Shown here: positions 20,689 through 31,883 of the stretch, piece by piece
How the letters are laid out: every line of letters starts with the position of its first letter
Position numbering within the stretch: the stretch's first letter is position 1
NCBI RefSeq assembly: GCF_040869045.1
Contig: NC_090321.1
Span: 138,065,689 to 138,129,688 of the forward strand
Direction of reading: 5' to 3'
DNA: 64,000 nt
Source of the DNA: Eurosta solidaginis
Lineage: Eukaryota; Arthropoda; Insecta; Diptera; Tephritidae
Made by a program: the position numbers and the translations under genes
The notes under the pieces: generated by a model
What the model was told of the DNA's origin: nothing
The model's input: only the letters and a program-made list of their open reading frames with translations
The model's database searches: none

Positions 20689-21193
20689 CCCTTTCGCGAA
20701 ATTGATGCTATATGGCAACAGTCAACTTTGAGGCGCTGTGGAACCAAGACCGACTCAAATATTAAATATTTTGATTGAAAATTCATTTTACTGAACCCTT
20801 GGGAGTATTCAAGTTTCTTAGTTTTATTTTTTTGGGCAGTTTAAAAAAAAAAAATTTTTTTTGGTGATGCCCACTACATCACTGAAATCTTTCGTGGAAA
20901 CATCATTGTAGAAATTCGCATTTTTTCCAAACGTCAAATATTTTCCGACGCAATTAAATGCAATAATATAACTAAAGAATTGTAGAAACTTTTTGTGTAA
21001 TTAATATTATTTCAAAAAAATTCTGTAGCCTTGTAAAATTTTTCAAACTTTACTTTATGCCATATGGCATCAATTTCGTTTAGAGGTACACAAAAATATA
21101 ACACTGGCATGCACAAGAATGGCGCATTTCGTTCGGCAGAAACATTTGTCGTTATAAGTTGAACTGTCGATGGTAAAGATTACTTTTGCGATA

Positions 21194-22150
21194 ATGGAAA
21201 GAAAAATTAAACATTCGGAAATAGAAAAAATTCTAAATAACTTTGATGCGTCTGATATCTGTGATTTAGAAAATTCGGAGGAACCTGATTTGTTATTAGA
21301 TTTGTTTGATGCTCTTGAAGGAAATCAAAGCTTTGTAGAAGAATAGCTATCTCGACCTTACGAAATAAGTATCGGAAATCTTGAAGAAGATAATCTGGCA
21401 GCTTGTATAGCAAGTGTAGATGATCACGATTCTGATGGGCCTTTTTAAAAAAATTGATGTGTTCCGTTGGAAACAAGAGACATGGCCTATTCCAGATGTA
21501 AGACTTACGGAATTTATTCCAAAGAAATGCCTAAAACACCTGTAGAATATTTTTTGAAGTATTTTACTGAGGACTTCGTTAAAAAGTGGTTGATACAACG
21601 AATCAGGCCTCACTTTTGAATAATGGGAAATCAGTTAATTTAAAAAAAGAAGAGTTTTATAAGTTTTTAGCGCTCGAAATTATGATTGATAAAATTAGCT
21701 ACCCTCGATGGGAGATGTATTGGTCAAAAACTAAGGAGATTCCCTGTTTTCGTGAAAGTACGTCAGGAGTAAGATTTCTTTCTCTGCGTCACAATCTCAA
21801 ATTTTCTCTTGATCAGACTTCAGACGATAAATTGCACAGAACTCGCCGCCTATTAGAAGTGTTCTATACAAAATTTTATGGGATTACTAAAGATGAAAAT
21901 GTTTACGTTGATGATGATAGTTCCATTCAAAGGAAAACTATGCTTCAACAATATATTCCATAGAAACGCATAAAATGGGAATAAAAATTTTTTGTCTTTG
22001 TAGCTCAAAAGGTGTGCTCTATGATTTGGAGATTTATCAAGGGAAAAATACAATTGTAGGAGAATCAAAACTGGGCTTTTGTTCAGACATAGTTATTCAT
22101 GTATCAAAGACGATTCCTAAGAATAAAAATTTTAAAATTTACTTTGATAA
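21194..22150 (+). pseudogene. piggyBac transposase, N-terminal part
   Basis: The frame begins MERKIKHSEIEKILNNF, an acidic N-terminus, then passes stops at about 21344 and 21446. The DDE_Tnp_1_7-type core follows from 21586: FLALEIMIDKISYPRWEMYW, RESTSGVRFLSLRHNLKFS and QQYIP. It ends with FKIYFDN, where the second catalytic Asp lies, immediately before the SINE. A stop after QQYIP (21961) and a poorly conserved first Asp region (VYVDDDSSIQRK) add to the decay. This enzyme would cut and paste the element at TTAA. Confidence 0.88.
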
Positions 22151-22507
22151 CGGCCACAGTGATGTGATGGTAGCGTGCTCCGCCGCCGAATGCCCTGGGT
22201 TCACACCCCGGGCAAAAGCAACATCAACATTTTAGAAAGAAGGTTTTTCGATTAGAATAAAATTTTTCTAAGCGGGGTCGCCCCTCGGCAGTGTTTGGCA
22301 AGCATTCGGAGTGTATTTCTGTCATGAAAAGCTCTCAGTGAAAACTCATCTGCCTCTCAGATGCCGTTCGGAGTCGGCATAAAACAAGTAGGTCCCGTCC
22401 TGCCAATTTGTAGGAAAAATTAAAAAGAAGCACGACGCAAATTGGAAGATAAGCTCGGCCTAAAATCTCTTCGGAGGTTATTGCGCCTTACATTTATTTT
22501 TTTTTTT
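22151..22507 (+). mobile_element. tRNA-derived SINE inside the piggyBac transposase
   Basis: The head has pol III promoter boxes: an A-box-like ggtagcgtgctccg and a B box gggttcacaccccg (consensus GGTTCRANNCC). A body of about 290 bp follows (cgttcggagtcggcataaaa, then ctcggcctaaaatctcttcg) and a T-rich tail at 22496-22507. It splits the transposase between the FDN of the second catalytic site and FTTLNLIKFLQQQG. No protein is encoded. The exact edges are uncertain by a few bases. Confidence 0.85.
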
Positions 22508-23345
22508 AATTATTTCACAACTCTGAATTTGATAAAATTTTTGCAGCAACAGGGAATTGGGCAACTGGCACAATTCGGGTTACAGGATGGGCGAAGCACC
22601 TCTTTCTTCCGAAAAATACCTTAAAAAAATAGGCCGTGGCGGTTATGACTACAGAATAGAACTAAATAACAACATTTTTGTTTTAAAATGGCTTGATGCA
22701 GGAGTTGGTACACTTGCTTCAGCTATTTATGGAACGGAATGTATAAATAAAGTTCCAAGATTTTGTTGTGAAGAAAAAAAAATTGAGATCCAGCAACCAA
22801 TCATCGTTGCTATGTACAGCAAAAACATGAGTGGCGTAGATAAGATGGACTTTCTAGTCTCGCTATACCGAATTTCTGTTCGTTCTAGAAAATGCAATCT
22901 CAACGTTTTTGATCATTTTATTGACCTTGCGGTGTGTAATGCCTGGTTAGAATACAAAATGGGTTGTGAAAACAACCATATCGCATCAAAAGAGTGGATA
23001 GATCTTTTGGCAATCCGAAATGACATCGCAGATGGTCTCCTAGCGCTATCAGCTCAGCAAACTCATCAACGAAAGCGCGGTGTCACAAGTCAACTGTTGT
23101 AGAGGATAATGAATGTAGTCCTTCTTTATCAGAAACAAGCAGTCCAACGACTTCCAGACAACAATATGAAACAGCTCCATCTCTTTCTCTACGTTATGAT
23201 GGATTTCATCATTGGCCGGAGCATACCGTGGAAAATCGGAGGTGTAAAATCAAGGAGTGTACAGGATATTCGAGATTTAGTTGTTCAAAATGCAACAGTC
23301 ACTTATGCATGCCCAACGGAACACGACTCTGCTTTAAAACGTTTC
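22508..23345 (+). pseudogene. piggyBac transposase, C-terminal part
   Basis: Coding resumes with FTTLNLIKFLQQQGIGQL, slips frame near 22555, then runs through GEAPLSSEKYLKKIGRGGYD and the third catalytic Asp in KNMSGVDKMDFLVSLYRISV. Downstream, in another frame (about 23235-23345), is the cysteine-rich zinc domain typical of piggyBac C-termini: CKIKECTGY, CSKCNSHLC, LCFKTFH. A stop at 23101 separates the two. Together with the N-terminal part this covers a full-length but dead transposase. Confidence 0.88.
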
Positions 23346-23901
23346 ACAGTTGTTAAGTAATATAATAAGAAAGTAAGTATCTAGTATCAGTATCAGTTTT
23401 TCAGTAATATGTTTTTTAGTTTTGAATGAATTTTTATTTTTTTTATTTTTTATGTATGTATACATATTTTATATATTATTTATGTATGCACATATGTTTT
23501 TAAACTGAAATTTTATATATTCCATTTTATTTTAAGTTTGTTAATGTAAAAACTGAAATGTAAACTTAAAAAATACTTTTTGAATAAATAAAAACACTTG
23601 CCAAAAAAATTTATTTATTTTTTATGTATGTATACATATTTTATATACCATTTATGTATGTACCTACAAAAAAATACTTGTTGAATAAATAAAAATACTG
23701 CTTATAAAATATTAACTGTGCAACTTTTTTCTCCCCTTAAGGAAATTGATATGCCATATGGCATCATGCTCAAAAACCTACTTCCAAAAAAAAAAAATTA
23801 AAATTGCGATTTCTTATGACTATTGTGGTCAAACAAGGCAGTTATTTGACTAAATTGGATTTTTAGAACTAAAAACAAAAAAGATGAAGTGAAAGGGTTA
23901 A

Positions 23902-24788
23902 CGGTAGCAATACTACCAAAGCCCCGAAACAGCAGAACGGTAGACAGTCTACCGAAAAGCTTGGCGCCTTTCAAACAAGCGTGGCCAAGCGCGCGTGCAG
24001 GATGTGCACGTCCAACGAGCACACACTCCTAAACTCTCCGAGGTTCCGTAACAAAACTGCCCTTGACAGAATAAACTTTATTAAAAGTAACAACGGTTGT
24101 ATCAACTGCCTCTCCTCGGGACATACTGTGTCTAGGTGCACTAGCTCATATAACTGCAGCACTTGTCACCTAAAACATTACACGCACCTATATATTCAGG
24201 CAGTTGCATCAACACCTGCGGGTAGGCCCAACGCATCATACCCCAAAGACAACGTCCCAAGCACTTCGGCCCACTTCGGTCAATATTGTCACATCATGTT
24301 TCTCAAATTACAATACGGGAGTCTTACTAGGTACAGCACGCGTCAACGTATTATACAATAATACCAATTTTTCGGCGCGCGCCTTGATATATTCTGGGTC
24401 CGAATGCGCCTTTATTACAGAAAGGCTCAATCTTGCCGCCTATTAGGCTGTCTGCCCAAGTCTCGGGCATCACTAATCACGCAAGTGAAAGAAGAGTGCG
24501 CTATTGAACTGCGATCGCCCATTAACGCGTATTAGCACCACTGCGTTGGTTTTGCCACAATTGACGGGAAACCTTCCAACCTGTCAGGTAAATCCAACCG
24601 CATTACAAGCTTTCCCTAATCGCATATTAGCGGACAAGTGGTTCTTTATTAACGAACCAGTCCACCTTATTTTAGGCGGCGAAATTTACGCCCAAATAAT
24701 GTTAGGGGGTATCAAAAAAGATAGTCTAGGGACTCTCATCGCTCAAGAGACCGCATTTGGCTGGATATTAACCGGCCGATCGTTTTAA
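23902..24788 (+). pseudogene. B2 Gag zinc knuckles and protease region
   Basis: Directly after the piggyBac, gag continues with CRMCTSNEHTLL, INCLSSGHTVSRCTSSYNCS and CHLKHYTHLY, the Pao zinc-knuckle block. The protease follows: ARALIYSGSECAFITERLNL has the active site changed from the usual DSGSE to YSGSE. A broken stretch (stops near 24447-24500) leads to the final segment, LPQLTGNLPTCQ, LILGGEIYAQIMLGG and LIAQETAFGWILTGR. The protease is inactive by sequence. Confidence 0.85.
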
Positions 24789-25849
24789 GAGTTAGAAAAT
24801 GTCCGAGTAAAAGGCCTTACAATAAAGACGAAACTTATTGTGAGGAGCTGTATAAAAATACTTGTTGTATCCGAGGGAAATATATGGTGTCGCTTCCATT
24901 TAAGCATAATTTTCCCCGAAGAATTCAGCTAGGACCGTCTCTTAAGATTGCTTGCTCTCAATTCTTTAGGATGGAAACCCGGTTAGCCAAAGATCCTCCT
25001 CTGCAAAAGGAATATAATAGAGTGTTAGCAGAATACGAAACATTAGGGCATATTTCGCGTATCAACAAACGCATTTGCGGAGACGAGTGCAATAACTACT
25101 TTCTCCCACACCATGCCGTCAAAAAAGACGAAAGCACCACCTCCAAAATAAGGGTGATTTTCAATGCATCTTCGCCTACTTCAAATGGCGTCAGTCTGAA
25201 CGACGTCATATATTCCGGTCCAGTCCTACAAAGCGACTTGACCATACTACTTAATTTTGCGTTGGCGATTCTTTGGGTATGTTTTAAATAGCGACATTGA
25301 AAAAATGTATCGCCAAATATTGCTATACCCCAATGATACGAAATATCAACGCATAATATTTCGTACAGACCCCTCGCAGCCTACTCACCTTTACGAGGTG
25401 AAAACACTCACATTTGGTGTGAACTTTGCACCTTATCTCGCGATCAGGACTCTTCTTCACGGACGACGTGGAACCCGAATACCCGATCGCAGCCGACATC
25501 CTGCGAAGAGCCATGTACGTTGGTGACATACTAGCAGGAGGACACACTATCGAAGCCACCATGAAGGCGAGGGAAGAGGTAATCACCGTAATGGAGTCAG
25601 CAGGATTTTCGCTACGAAAATGGACAGCCAATAGCGACAAACCTCTAAAAGGTTTACCCAAAGCCCACCTCCTGAATGAAGATTTTCTCGAATTCGAAGA
25701 CGCGAGTATGGTTAAGGCCCTAGGTATTAGGTGGAATGCCCATTCAGATAATTTTTATTTTACGACGAAACGAATCGTGGAAAAATCTATCTATACAAAG
25801 CGATCGATACTTTCGGCGATAGCCAAACTATTCGACCCCCTCGTCGTAG
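24789..25849 (+). pseudogene. B2 reverse transcriptase, N-terminal and palm region
   Basis: The RT begins with the KYMVSLPFKHNFP block and continues KIRVIFNASSPTSNGVSLND, then shifts frame near 25245 into SDIEKMYRQILLYPNDTKYQ. A second frame change near 25440 leads to YPIAADILRRAMYVGDILAG. The catalytic box reads YVGD instead of YVDD, so the polymerase is dead even with frames repaired. It ends SAIAKLFDPL at the LINE insertion, and the next host segment (AKTLMQDIWLEG) starts at 28297. Confidence 0.9.
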
Positions 25850-26025
25850 GTTGGTAGTTAGGTGAAATGGCTGCGACCCTGGTCGCCCAAGTAGCTATTT
25901 AAAGCCGTTTTGATGCCATGTAAGTCGTCTAAAACCTACGGAATGTTACGGTCAATGTACTACAACCAGCCAGAGTTGCTGATAAAATTTCAGGATTTCT
26001 ATCACAGATAAACCTCTGATATCTT

Positions 26026-26334
26026 CTAGAAACGGGGTTCCAAGAACCTTAGTCGGGCTCTAGCTAGAGCCGGGCATTTACGCATAAAGTGTTCTACTGT
26101 CTCCCTGTCATTTGAATCTTTGCAGCTTCTGCAGTAGTCATTATACGGAATGCCCATCTTTTCCGCATGCGTACCTACTGCCCAATGACCGGTGCAGACT
26201 GCTATCAGTTTGCGTGTGTTTGTACTGGATTTGTTCAGAATACTTCTCGTCCTCTTTCTATCATAGTTTGGCCAAATGGATTTTGATATTGCACCGGTGG
26301 TGATGTTATTCCACTTTGTTTGTGCTTTCTTCAA
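26026..26334 (-). pseudogene. LINE ORF2 C-terminal zinc-knuckle segment
   Basis: The segment runs WNNITTGAISKSIWPNYDRK, then VCTGHWAVGTHAEKMG and CRSCKDSNDRETVEHFMRKC. This is the Cys-Cys-His-Cys tail found after RNase H in I, LOA and R1 LINEs. It is separated from the RNase H frame by about 140 bp of shifted sequence. The 3' untranslated region to 25850 is short. Confidence 0.8.
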
Positions 26335-26472
26335 GTAGAAGTTTTGGATATTCCCCTTGGCTACTGCTAAGGGTATGCCTACTTCGACACTGGTTGTCGA
26401 TGAGCCCCTGTGTGCCAGCTCGTCGGCCTTCTCGCTATCTTCTATCCCCGTATGACCCGGGACCCAGATAAC

Positions 26473-28285
26473 TCATGGTTCTAGATTGGAGATTAACTGG
26501 GATATGAGTCGCTTACAAGCCCACACTAATTTTGAGTTAATGTGTGGCGAGGAAAGCGCTTTAATCGCTGTTTGGCTATCCGACAGGATGCAAACTTTAC
26601 CAGCTACGTTCAAGCCCTCCAGTGATTTGCAGGATTGCCAAATCGCGAGGATTTCTGCTTGAAACACACTGCAGTGTGATGGGAGTCTGAACGATGCAAA
26701 CAAATCCAGGGACTCAGAGTAGACTCCGGCCCCCACTCCCGATTCCATCTTGGGGCCGTCAGTGTAGATTTGGATGTCGTCGGCCCTTATACCCGGGTTT
26801 CTCTTCCACTCGTTCCTGCTTGGAATGGCGGTATTACAACCGTACTCAAACTTCAGTTTGCGAGGGTAATAATCTGTCTCGGTACTACATGTACCACCCG
26901 GAAGTTTCTTTAGGATACTACAATGCTTTTGCTGAGTATCCTTCCAACACCCAGACTCCCTGAGTCTCAGTGCGGTTTGTGACGATGTACAAAGTATATG
27001 CAAGTCGATCGGAAGCAGGTGCAAAATGGGGTTTAAAGCAGCTGTGGGACAAGAGCGCCCGGTCCCTATGGCACCAATACACGCAGTGCGCTGGACTTTT
27101 TGCAGGCTGGTGAGATTGTAGCTCTTACTTAGAGCTTCCCACCAGACTATGGAACCATAGGTAAGCACCGGTCGCACCACCATCTCGTACATCCAAAGTA
27201 CCATGCTTGGCTTGAGCCCCCCTTTCTTACCAAACATTGATTTGCAGGCACAGAAGGCGATGCAGGCCTTCCGTACCCGCTCTTCGATGCATACTTTCCA
27301 ATTCAACTTGCAGTCAATTGTTAGTCCCAGATACTTGGTACTCGATGACACGGTTAGTTGCTGGCTGTTTAAGAATGGTAGTCTGAAGGCAGATGGCTTG
27401 TACTTCCTCGTGAAGAGAAGCGGGTCCGTTTTGTCCGGATTTAACCTAGGGCCACACTCCTGTGCCCACCTGCTGAGTTTAGCCAAGGCCCTTTCCATGA
27501 TTTCGCTCATTACGGAGGGGAAGGGTCCAGAAACCAAGATCGCCACGTCGTCGGCATACGCCACGATCTTAACCCCCCTGCGTTAAGTTTTCCTAAGATT
27601 TCATTTATTGTGATCAACCAAAGCAGAGGTGAAAGCATCCCACCCTGCATACCTGCTTGCCAACACTAGCTCCGCCTAGCTCTGCTGTTATTTCGCGGTT
27701 GCGAAGCAGGGTTGAAGTCCAAAGCCGTAGTGGTTCTTCAACCCCTGCCCTACCGAGGGCAGCCTCGATCGCTTCGGTTCTTACATTATTAAACACGCCT
27801 TCCATATTAACAAACGCAGCCAGAGTGAACTGCTTGTGATGAAGGGACTTTTCCACCATTGGAACTACCTCAATTAGCGCGGTTTCTGTGGATTTCCCTC
27901 TCAGGTACGCGTGCTGTGCCGTGGAAAGTGGAGCCTCGCCTAGAAGCTCCCGTATATGTATATCTAGTATCCTTTCGAACGTTTTCAGAACAAAGGACGT
28001 GAGACTTATTGGCCGAAAGTCTTTGGCTACTTCATGCCCCCTTCTGCCGGCCTTAGGGATGAAAACCACCCTTGCTTTCGTCCACGAAACCGGAATGTGG
28101 TTGAGACGAATGCATGCCTCGAAGATCTCCTTTAGTTCCTTAAACAAAGATTTCTGAGTCTTCTGCAGCATAATAGGTAGAATACCATCCACGCCCGGTG
28201 ATTTATATGGAGAGAAGCTATCTATTTCCCAGGCAATTTTCTTCTCCGCTAAAAGGTTGTCTATAAGGCCAACAGGTACTTCCTC
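26473..28285 (-). pseudogene. LINE ORF2: reverse transcriptase and RNase H
   Basis: RT motifs are visible: SPYKSPGVDGILPIML, DFRPISLTSFVLKTFERILD and QHAYLRGKSTETALIEVV. Motif A reads AFVNMEGVFNN, with Asn where catalytic Asp is normal. After a frameshift at the C run near 27573-27578 come MAYADDVAIL and the thumb. RNase H follows with IQIYTDGPKMESGVGAGVYS, FQAEILAIWQSC and ILSDSQTAIKALSS. A stop ends the frame at 26473. Confidence 0.88.
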
Positions 28286-28287
28286 CT

Positions 28288-28960
28288 TCGTCGCAGTAGC
28301 AAAAACTTTAATGCAGGACATATGGCTTGAAGGAACAGGGTGGGATGAGAACGTATCGCCAAGCTCTTTTGAACGTTGGCAAAACTTCATGGATAACTAC
28401 AAATACATAGAAAATATTCGTATACCTCGTTGGGTACACTTTTCACCAAGCACAAAAGTAGAAATCCATGGATTCTGCGACGCTTCAGAGAAAGCATAAG
28501 CAGCCTGCGTCTACCTTAGAACGGAAATAGGGGAGAGTACATCTATTAATTTGCTACTAGCTAAATCAAGAGTAGCACCGGTCAAAACCATTTCGCTACC
28601 AAGAATGGAAGTATGCGGTGCTGTATTGTTGACCAAAACCCTAGAGACAATCAACAGTAACCTCAACCTAGGCCAACACACAACATTTCTATGGACTGAT
28701 GCTACTATTGTTATAGCATGGATACGAAAACCCCTATGCTCTTTGTCAACATTTGTTTCTCATCGCATCACAAAATCGCTGGAACCGGACTACCATACAA
28801 CCATCGAGGAGAAACGGATACAGGCCCATGTCGCGAAAATCAGTCACGATGAAGACGACCCTTTAATGAGATTCTCGGGCTTACGAAGGGCTTTACAAGT
28901 CCTATTGTATGTAATGCGGTTCTATCACCGATTTCACCCTACCAAAAGGGACTTCTTTAC
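28288..28960 (+). pseudogene. B2 RT thumb and RNase H
   Basis: Host coding resumes after the LINE: AKTLMQDIWLEGTGWDENV, RWVHFSPSTKVEIHGFCDAS, MLLAKSRVAPVKTISLPRME and FLWTDATIVIAWIRKP. Then comes a jump from HRITKSLE directly to YHTTIEEKRIQAHV. The matching B1 stretch has about 50 more residues there (DSGSNPADMASRGLP and neighbours), so B2 suffered an internal deletion. A stop follows SEKA at 28498. Confidence 0.85.
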
Positions 28961-28976
28961 CGAAAAATTCTTTTGA

Positions 28977-30368
28977 CATCTCCTCTGAAGAAATCAAAGC
29001 GACGACTTCTCGCTTGACTGTCAATATACAGCGAAACCATTTTGAGGTAGAATATGCTGCTTTATTAGAGAAAAGGCCAGTAGGATCTAAGAGCGAATTA
29101 CTTCCGCCTAACCTATTTATTGATCAAAATAAGATCATCAGGACGGGTGGTCAACTCGGGGTTTCAGAAGACCTCTCTTACAACGAGTGCCATCCGATAA
29201 TTCTCCCGTACAGCTGTAGGTTATCTCGTCTCATTGTGCAGGCTGTTCACAGGGGATCCCTGCATGGCGAGAATCAACTCATGTTGCACCTGATCAGCAC
29301 GCAGTATTGGATACCCCGTGTGAAACAAAATGATCAGGTCAACGATACACAATTGCAAGGAATGCACGATACACCGAAAGCGTTCGCAGATGCAGCTCAT
29401 GGGGTCCTTCCGAAGCAACGCACCACTTTCACACGAGCATTCACGAACACCGGCATCGATTTCGAAGGACCCTTCGAAATAAAGAATTACAATGGCCGAG
29501 GCTGCCGCGTATCCAAAGAATATGTCTGCCTCTTCGTCTGCTTCTCGGCGAAGGCCATCCATTTGAAGCTACCACGGACCTCAGTACTCAGTCCTTCCTT
29601 GCAGCCTTTGTCACTTTCGTTTCACGACGAGGCTGTCCGAAAAACGTTTATTCCTACAACGGAGCTAACTTCGTCGGGGCAGCTCGTGCGATAAAAGCAC
29701 AATTTAAGGCATTCTTAGCCGATGTCCGCCTCAAGACCCTAGGACTTTACTCCAACCAAGAAATAGCGTGGCATTTTATTCCTGCTGCAGCTCCTCACAT
29801 GGGGGGACTGTGGGAAGCAAGAGTGAAAAGTTTCAAAAAGCATTTCACGAAAAAAGCTCCAAACTCCAAATACACATTCGAGGAATTTGCCACACTATTG
29901 TGCAAAATTGAGTCTTGTCTCAACTCTCGATCCTTAACCCCCTCCTAAAACGATCCAGCCGATCTGGAACCACTAACGCCTGGGCATTTCCTATTTGGAG
30001 GGCACCTACTTGCTCCTCCAGAACGCGATGCCAGCGAAAACCCACCATCGGTCATCAACCGTTGGCAAAAGTTAATGCCCTCCACTCCTTTTGTAAGAGA
30101 TGGAGTCCGAATACCTAGTCGAACTCAAAAAACGTAGCAAATGTAGGCACCCAAAAACAAATATAAAAATTGGGGATTTGGTGGTCATAAAGGAAAAAAC
30201 CTTCCCCGGAATGAATGGAGACTAGGCAGGGTGGTCAAAGTCCACCCTGGCTACGACCACCGAATTCGACTGGTCGAAATCATGACCGCTCGAGGCCAAG
30301 TGACGAGACCCCTCGTCAAACTGATACGCCTCCCTCCTGGCAATGGAGGAGAGGACTCAACAAAAGCA
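28977..30368 (+). pseudogene. B2 integrase
   Basis: The zinc-binding N-terminus (HRGSLHGENQLMLHLISTQY) is followed by a degraded second half, the catalytic core (TNTGIDFEGPFEIKNYNGRG and a broken second Asp region near 29640), then in another frame WHFIPAAAPHMGGLWEARVK and LEPLTPGHFLFGGHLLAPPE. The C-terminal domain is NEWRLGRVVKVHPGYDHRIR and TARGQVTRPLVKLIRLPPG. At least three frame changes and a stop (about 29946) are present. It would have inserted B2 cDNA into the genome. Confidence 0.88.
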
Positions 30369-30370
30369 CA

Positions 30371-30503
30371 ATAATAATCTTAACTCTAACCGGAATTCCA
30401 CTTCGCAAATCCAAAAAAAAAAGCAAAAAAACAAAAAATCTACAATTAATAAAGTCCACTGCCTCATCAAAGAAAAAGCAAAAACCTTTACCTCTATGTT
30501 TAC
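30371..30503. other. Short spacer between B2 and the RTE LINE
   Basis: The A-rich sequence (ccaaaaaaaaaagcaaaaaa) after the integrase stop lacks a polypurine tract or LTR start. The 3' LTR of B2 therefore seems to have been lost, perhaps when the RTE element inserted. Confidence 0.5.
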
Positions 30504-31882
30504 TACTTACTTACTTACTTAATTGGCGCTTAACCGTCTAAACGGTTATGGCCGTCCAACAAGGCGCGCCAGTCGCTCCTTCGCTCCGCCAACCGGCGCC
30601 AATTGGTCACACCAAAGGAGTTTAAATCGTTTTCCACCTGGTCCTTCCAACGGAGTGGGGGCCGCCCTCTACATCTGCTTCCATAGGCGGGTTCCGATAG
30701 AAACACTTTCTTGGCCGGAGCATCATCTTTCATTCGCATAACATGGCCTAGCCAGCGCAGCCGCTGCGTTTTAATTCGCTGGACTATGTTGATGTCTGCG
30801 TATAGCTCGTACAGCTCATCATTAAATCTTCTTCGGTACTCGCCATCGCCAACGCGAAGAGGTCCATAAATCTTTCGAAGAACTTTTCTCTCGAACACTC
30901 ACAAAACCGCTTCATCTGCTGTTGTCATGGTCCATGCTTCTGCCCCATATAGCAGGACGGGTACGATAAGTGACTTGTAGAGTATGATTTTCGTTCGCCG
31001 AGAGAGGACTTTACTTTTCAATTGCCTACCTAGTCCAAAGTAGCATTTATTGGCAAGATTGATTCTTCGCTGGATTTCAGTGCTGATGTTGTTGCTAATG
31101 TTGATGCTGGTTCCCAAATAAACGAAGTCTTTTACTATTTCGAAATTATGGCTGCCAACAGTAGCGTGGTTGCCAAGGCGCATATGCGCTGACTCTTTGC
31201 TCGATGACAGCAGGTACTTCGTTTTGTCCTCATTCACCATCAAACCCATCTTTACCGCTTCTTTTTCCAGCTTGGAGTAAGCAGAACTAACAGCGCGGGT
31301 GTTTAGGCCGGTGATATCAATGTCATCAGCATATGCCAGTAATTGCACGCTTTTATAGTATATTGTTCCAGTGCAGTTAAGTTCTGCAGCTAGTATAATT
31401 TTCTCCAGCATCAAATTAAAGAAATCGCACGATAGGGGGTCACCCTGTCTGAAACCTCGTTTAGTTTCGAACGGCTCGGAGAGGTCCTTCCCAATTCTGA
31501 CTGAGCTGATGGTGTTGCTCAACGTCATTTTGCACAGCCGTATAAGTTTTGCGGGGAAACCAAATTCAGACATAACGGCATATAGGCAGCTCCTTTTCGT
31601 GCTGTCGAAGGCGGCTTTAAAGTCGACGAAGAGGTGATGTGTGTCGATTCTCTTTTCACGGGTTTTTTCCAAGATTTGGCGCATTGTGAAAATCTGGTCG
31701 ATGGTAGATTTACCAGGTCTGAAGCCGCACTGATAGGGTCCAATCAGCCGGTTCACGGTGGGCTTCAATCTTTCGCACAATACACTTGAAAGGACCTTAT
31801 ATGCGATATTAAGAAGGCTGATTCCACGATAGTTGGTGCATTTTGCAGTATCCCCCTTCTTGTGGACTGGGCAAAGAACACT
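30504..31882 (-). mobile_element. RTE-clade LINE, 5'-truncated
   Basis: A minus-strand fragment ends at 30504-30520 in the tandem tail ttacttacttactt (plus strand), the short-repeat 3' tail typical of RTE elements. Just inside it is the hairpin aaccgtctaaacggtt. The 5' truncation at about 31882 joins directly to dispersed repeat DR1 copy B. Confidence 0.9.
30530..31880 (-). pseudogene. RTE reverse transcriptase, one nonsense codon
   Basis: RT motifs are well kept: QCGFRPGKSTIDQIFTMRQI, HHLFVDFKAAFDS, GFRQGDPLSCDFFNLMLEKI and QLLAYADDIDITG with intact Asp-Asp. After TMTTADEAVL an in-frame TGA (30899-30901) interrupts, and the same frame continues FERKVLRKIYGPL through TQRLRWLGHVMRMKDDAPAK to RRSDWRALLDGHNRLDG, the conserved RTE C-terminus. 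Upstream of the first Met, KKGDTAKCTNYRGISLLN is also coding. Endonuclease is missing through 5' truncation. Confidence 0.92.
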
Positions 31883-31883
31883 A

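Larger units (their letters stand above)
20689..23897 (+). mobile_element. piggyBac DNA transposon, 3.2 kb
   Basis: The element starts CCCTTTCGCG and ends ...AGTGAAAGGG. TTAA lies at both sides (20685-20688 and 23898-23901), the piggyBac signature. The motif gaaattgatgccatatggca occurs three times: about 20698 (variant), 21058-21080 inverted, and 23744-23767; these may be transposase-binding sites. The transposase is broken by stops and by a SINE at 22151-22507. AT-rich repeats (tatgtatgtatacatatttt) occur twice near the right end, about 23450 and 23625. The gag of B2 continues in frame at both edges. Confidence 0.93.
25850..28287 (-). mobile_element. 5'-truncated LINE with RNase H (I/LOA-like) inside B2
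   Basis: A minus-strand non-LTR retrotransposon lies between tcgtcgtag (25841-25849) and tcgtcgcag (28288-28296), a 9-bp target duplication with one change. Its 5' end is cut inside the RT domain, as usual for LINE insertions. The order is RT fingers and palm (28285-27590), YADD and thumb (27564 down), RNase H (about 26760-26475), and a zinc-type C-terminus (26334-26026). No poly-A is seen at the 3' end (25850). Confidence 0.88.
14149..30370 (+). mobile_element. BEL/Pao retrotransposon B2, interrupted by three elements
   Basis: A + strand Pao-lineage element runs leader, Gag, protease, RT, RNase H, integrase. It is split by a hAT (15320-20112), a piggyBac (20689-23897) and a LINE with RNase H (25850-28287). 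The gag frame continues across the hAT and piggyBac junctions once the duplicated target bases are discounted, so both arrived when gag was still intact. Element sequence outside the insertions totals roughly 6 kb. Later damage includes frameshifts, stops and a deletion between RNase H and integrase. No 3' LTR follows integrase; an RTE LINE starts 130 bp downstream. Confidence 0.85.

Noticed and set aside
22151..22260. tRNA gene
   Set aside because: A and B boxes are present but no cloverleaf with a usable anticodon is apparent; it is the head of a SINE.
30504..30520. TTAC repeat as a telomeric or microsatellite locus
   Set aside because: It is the 3' tail of an RTE LINE on the minus strand.
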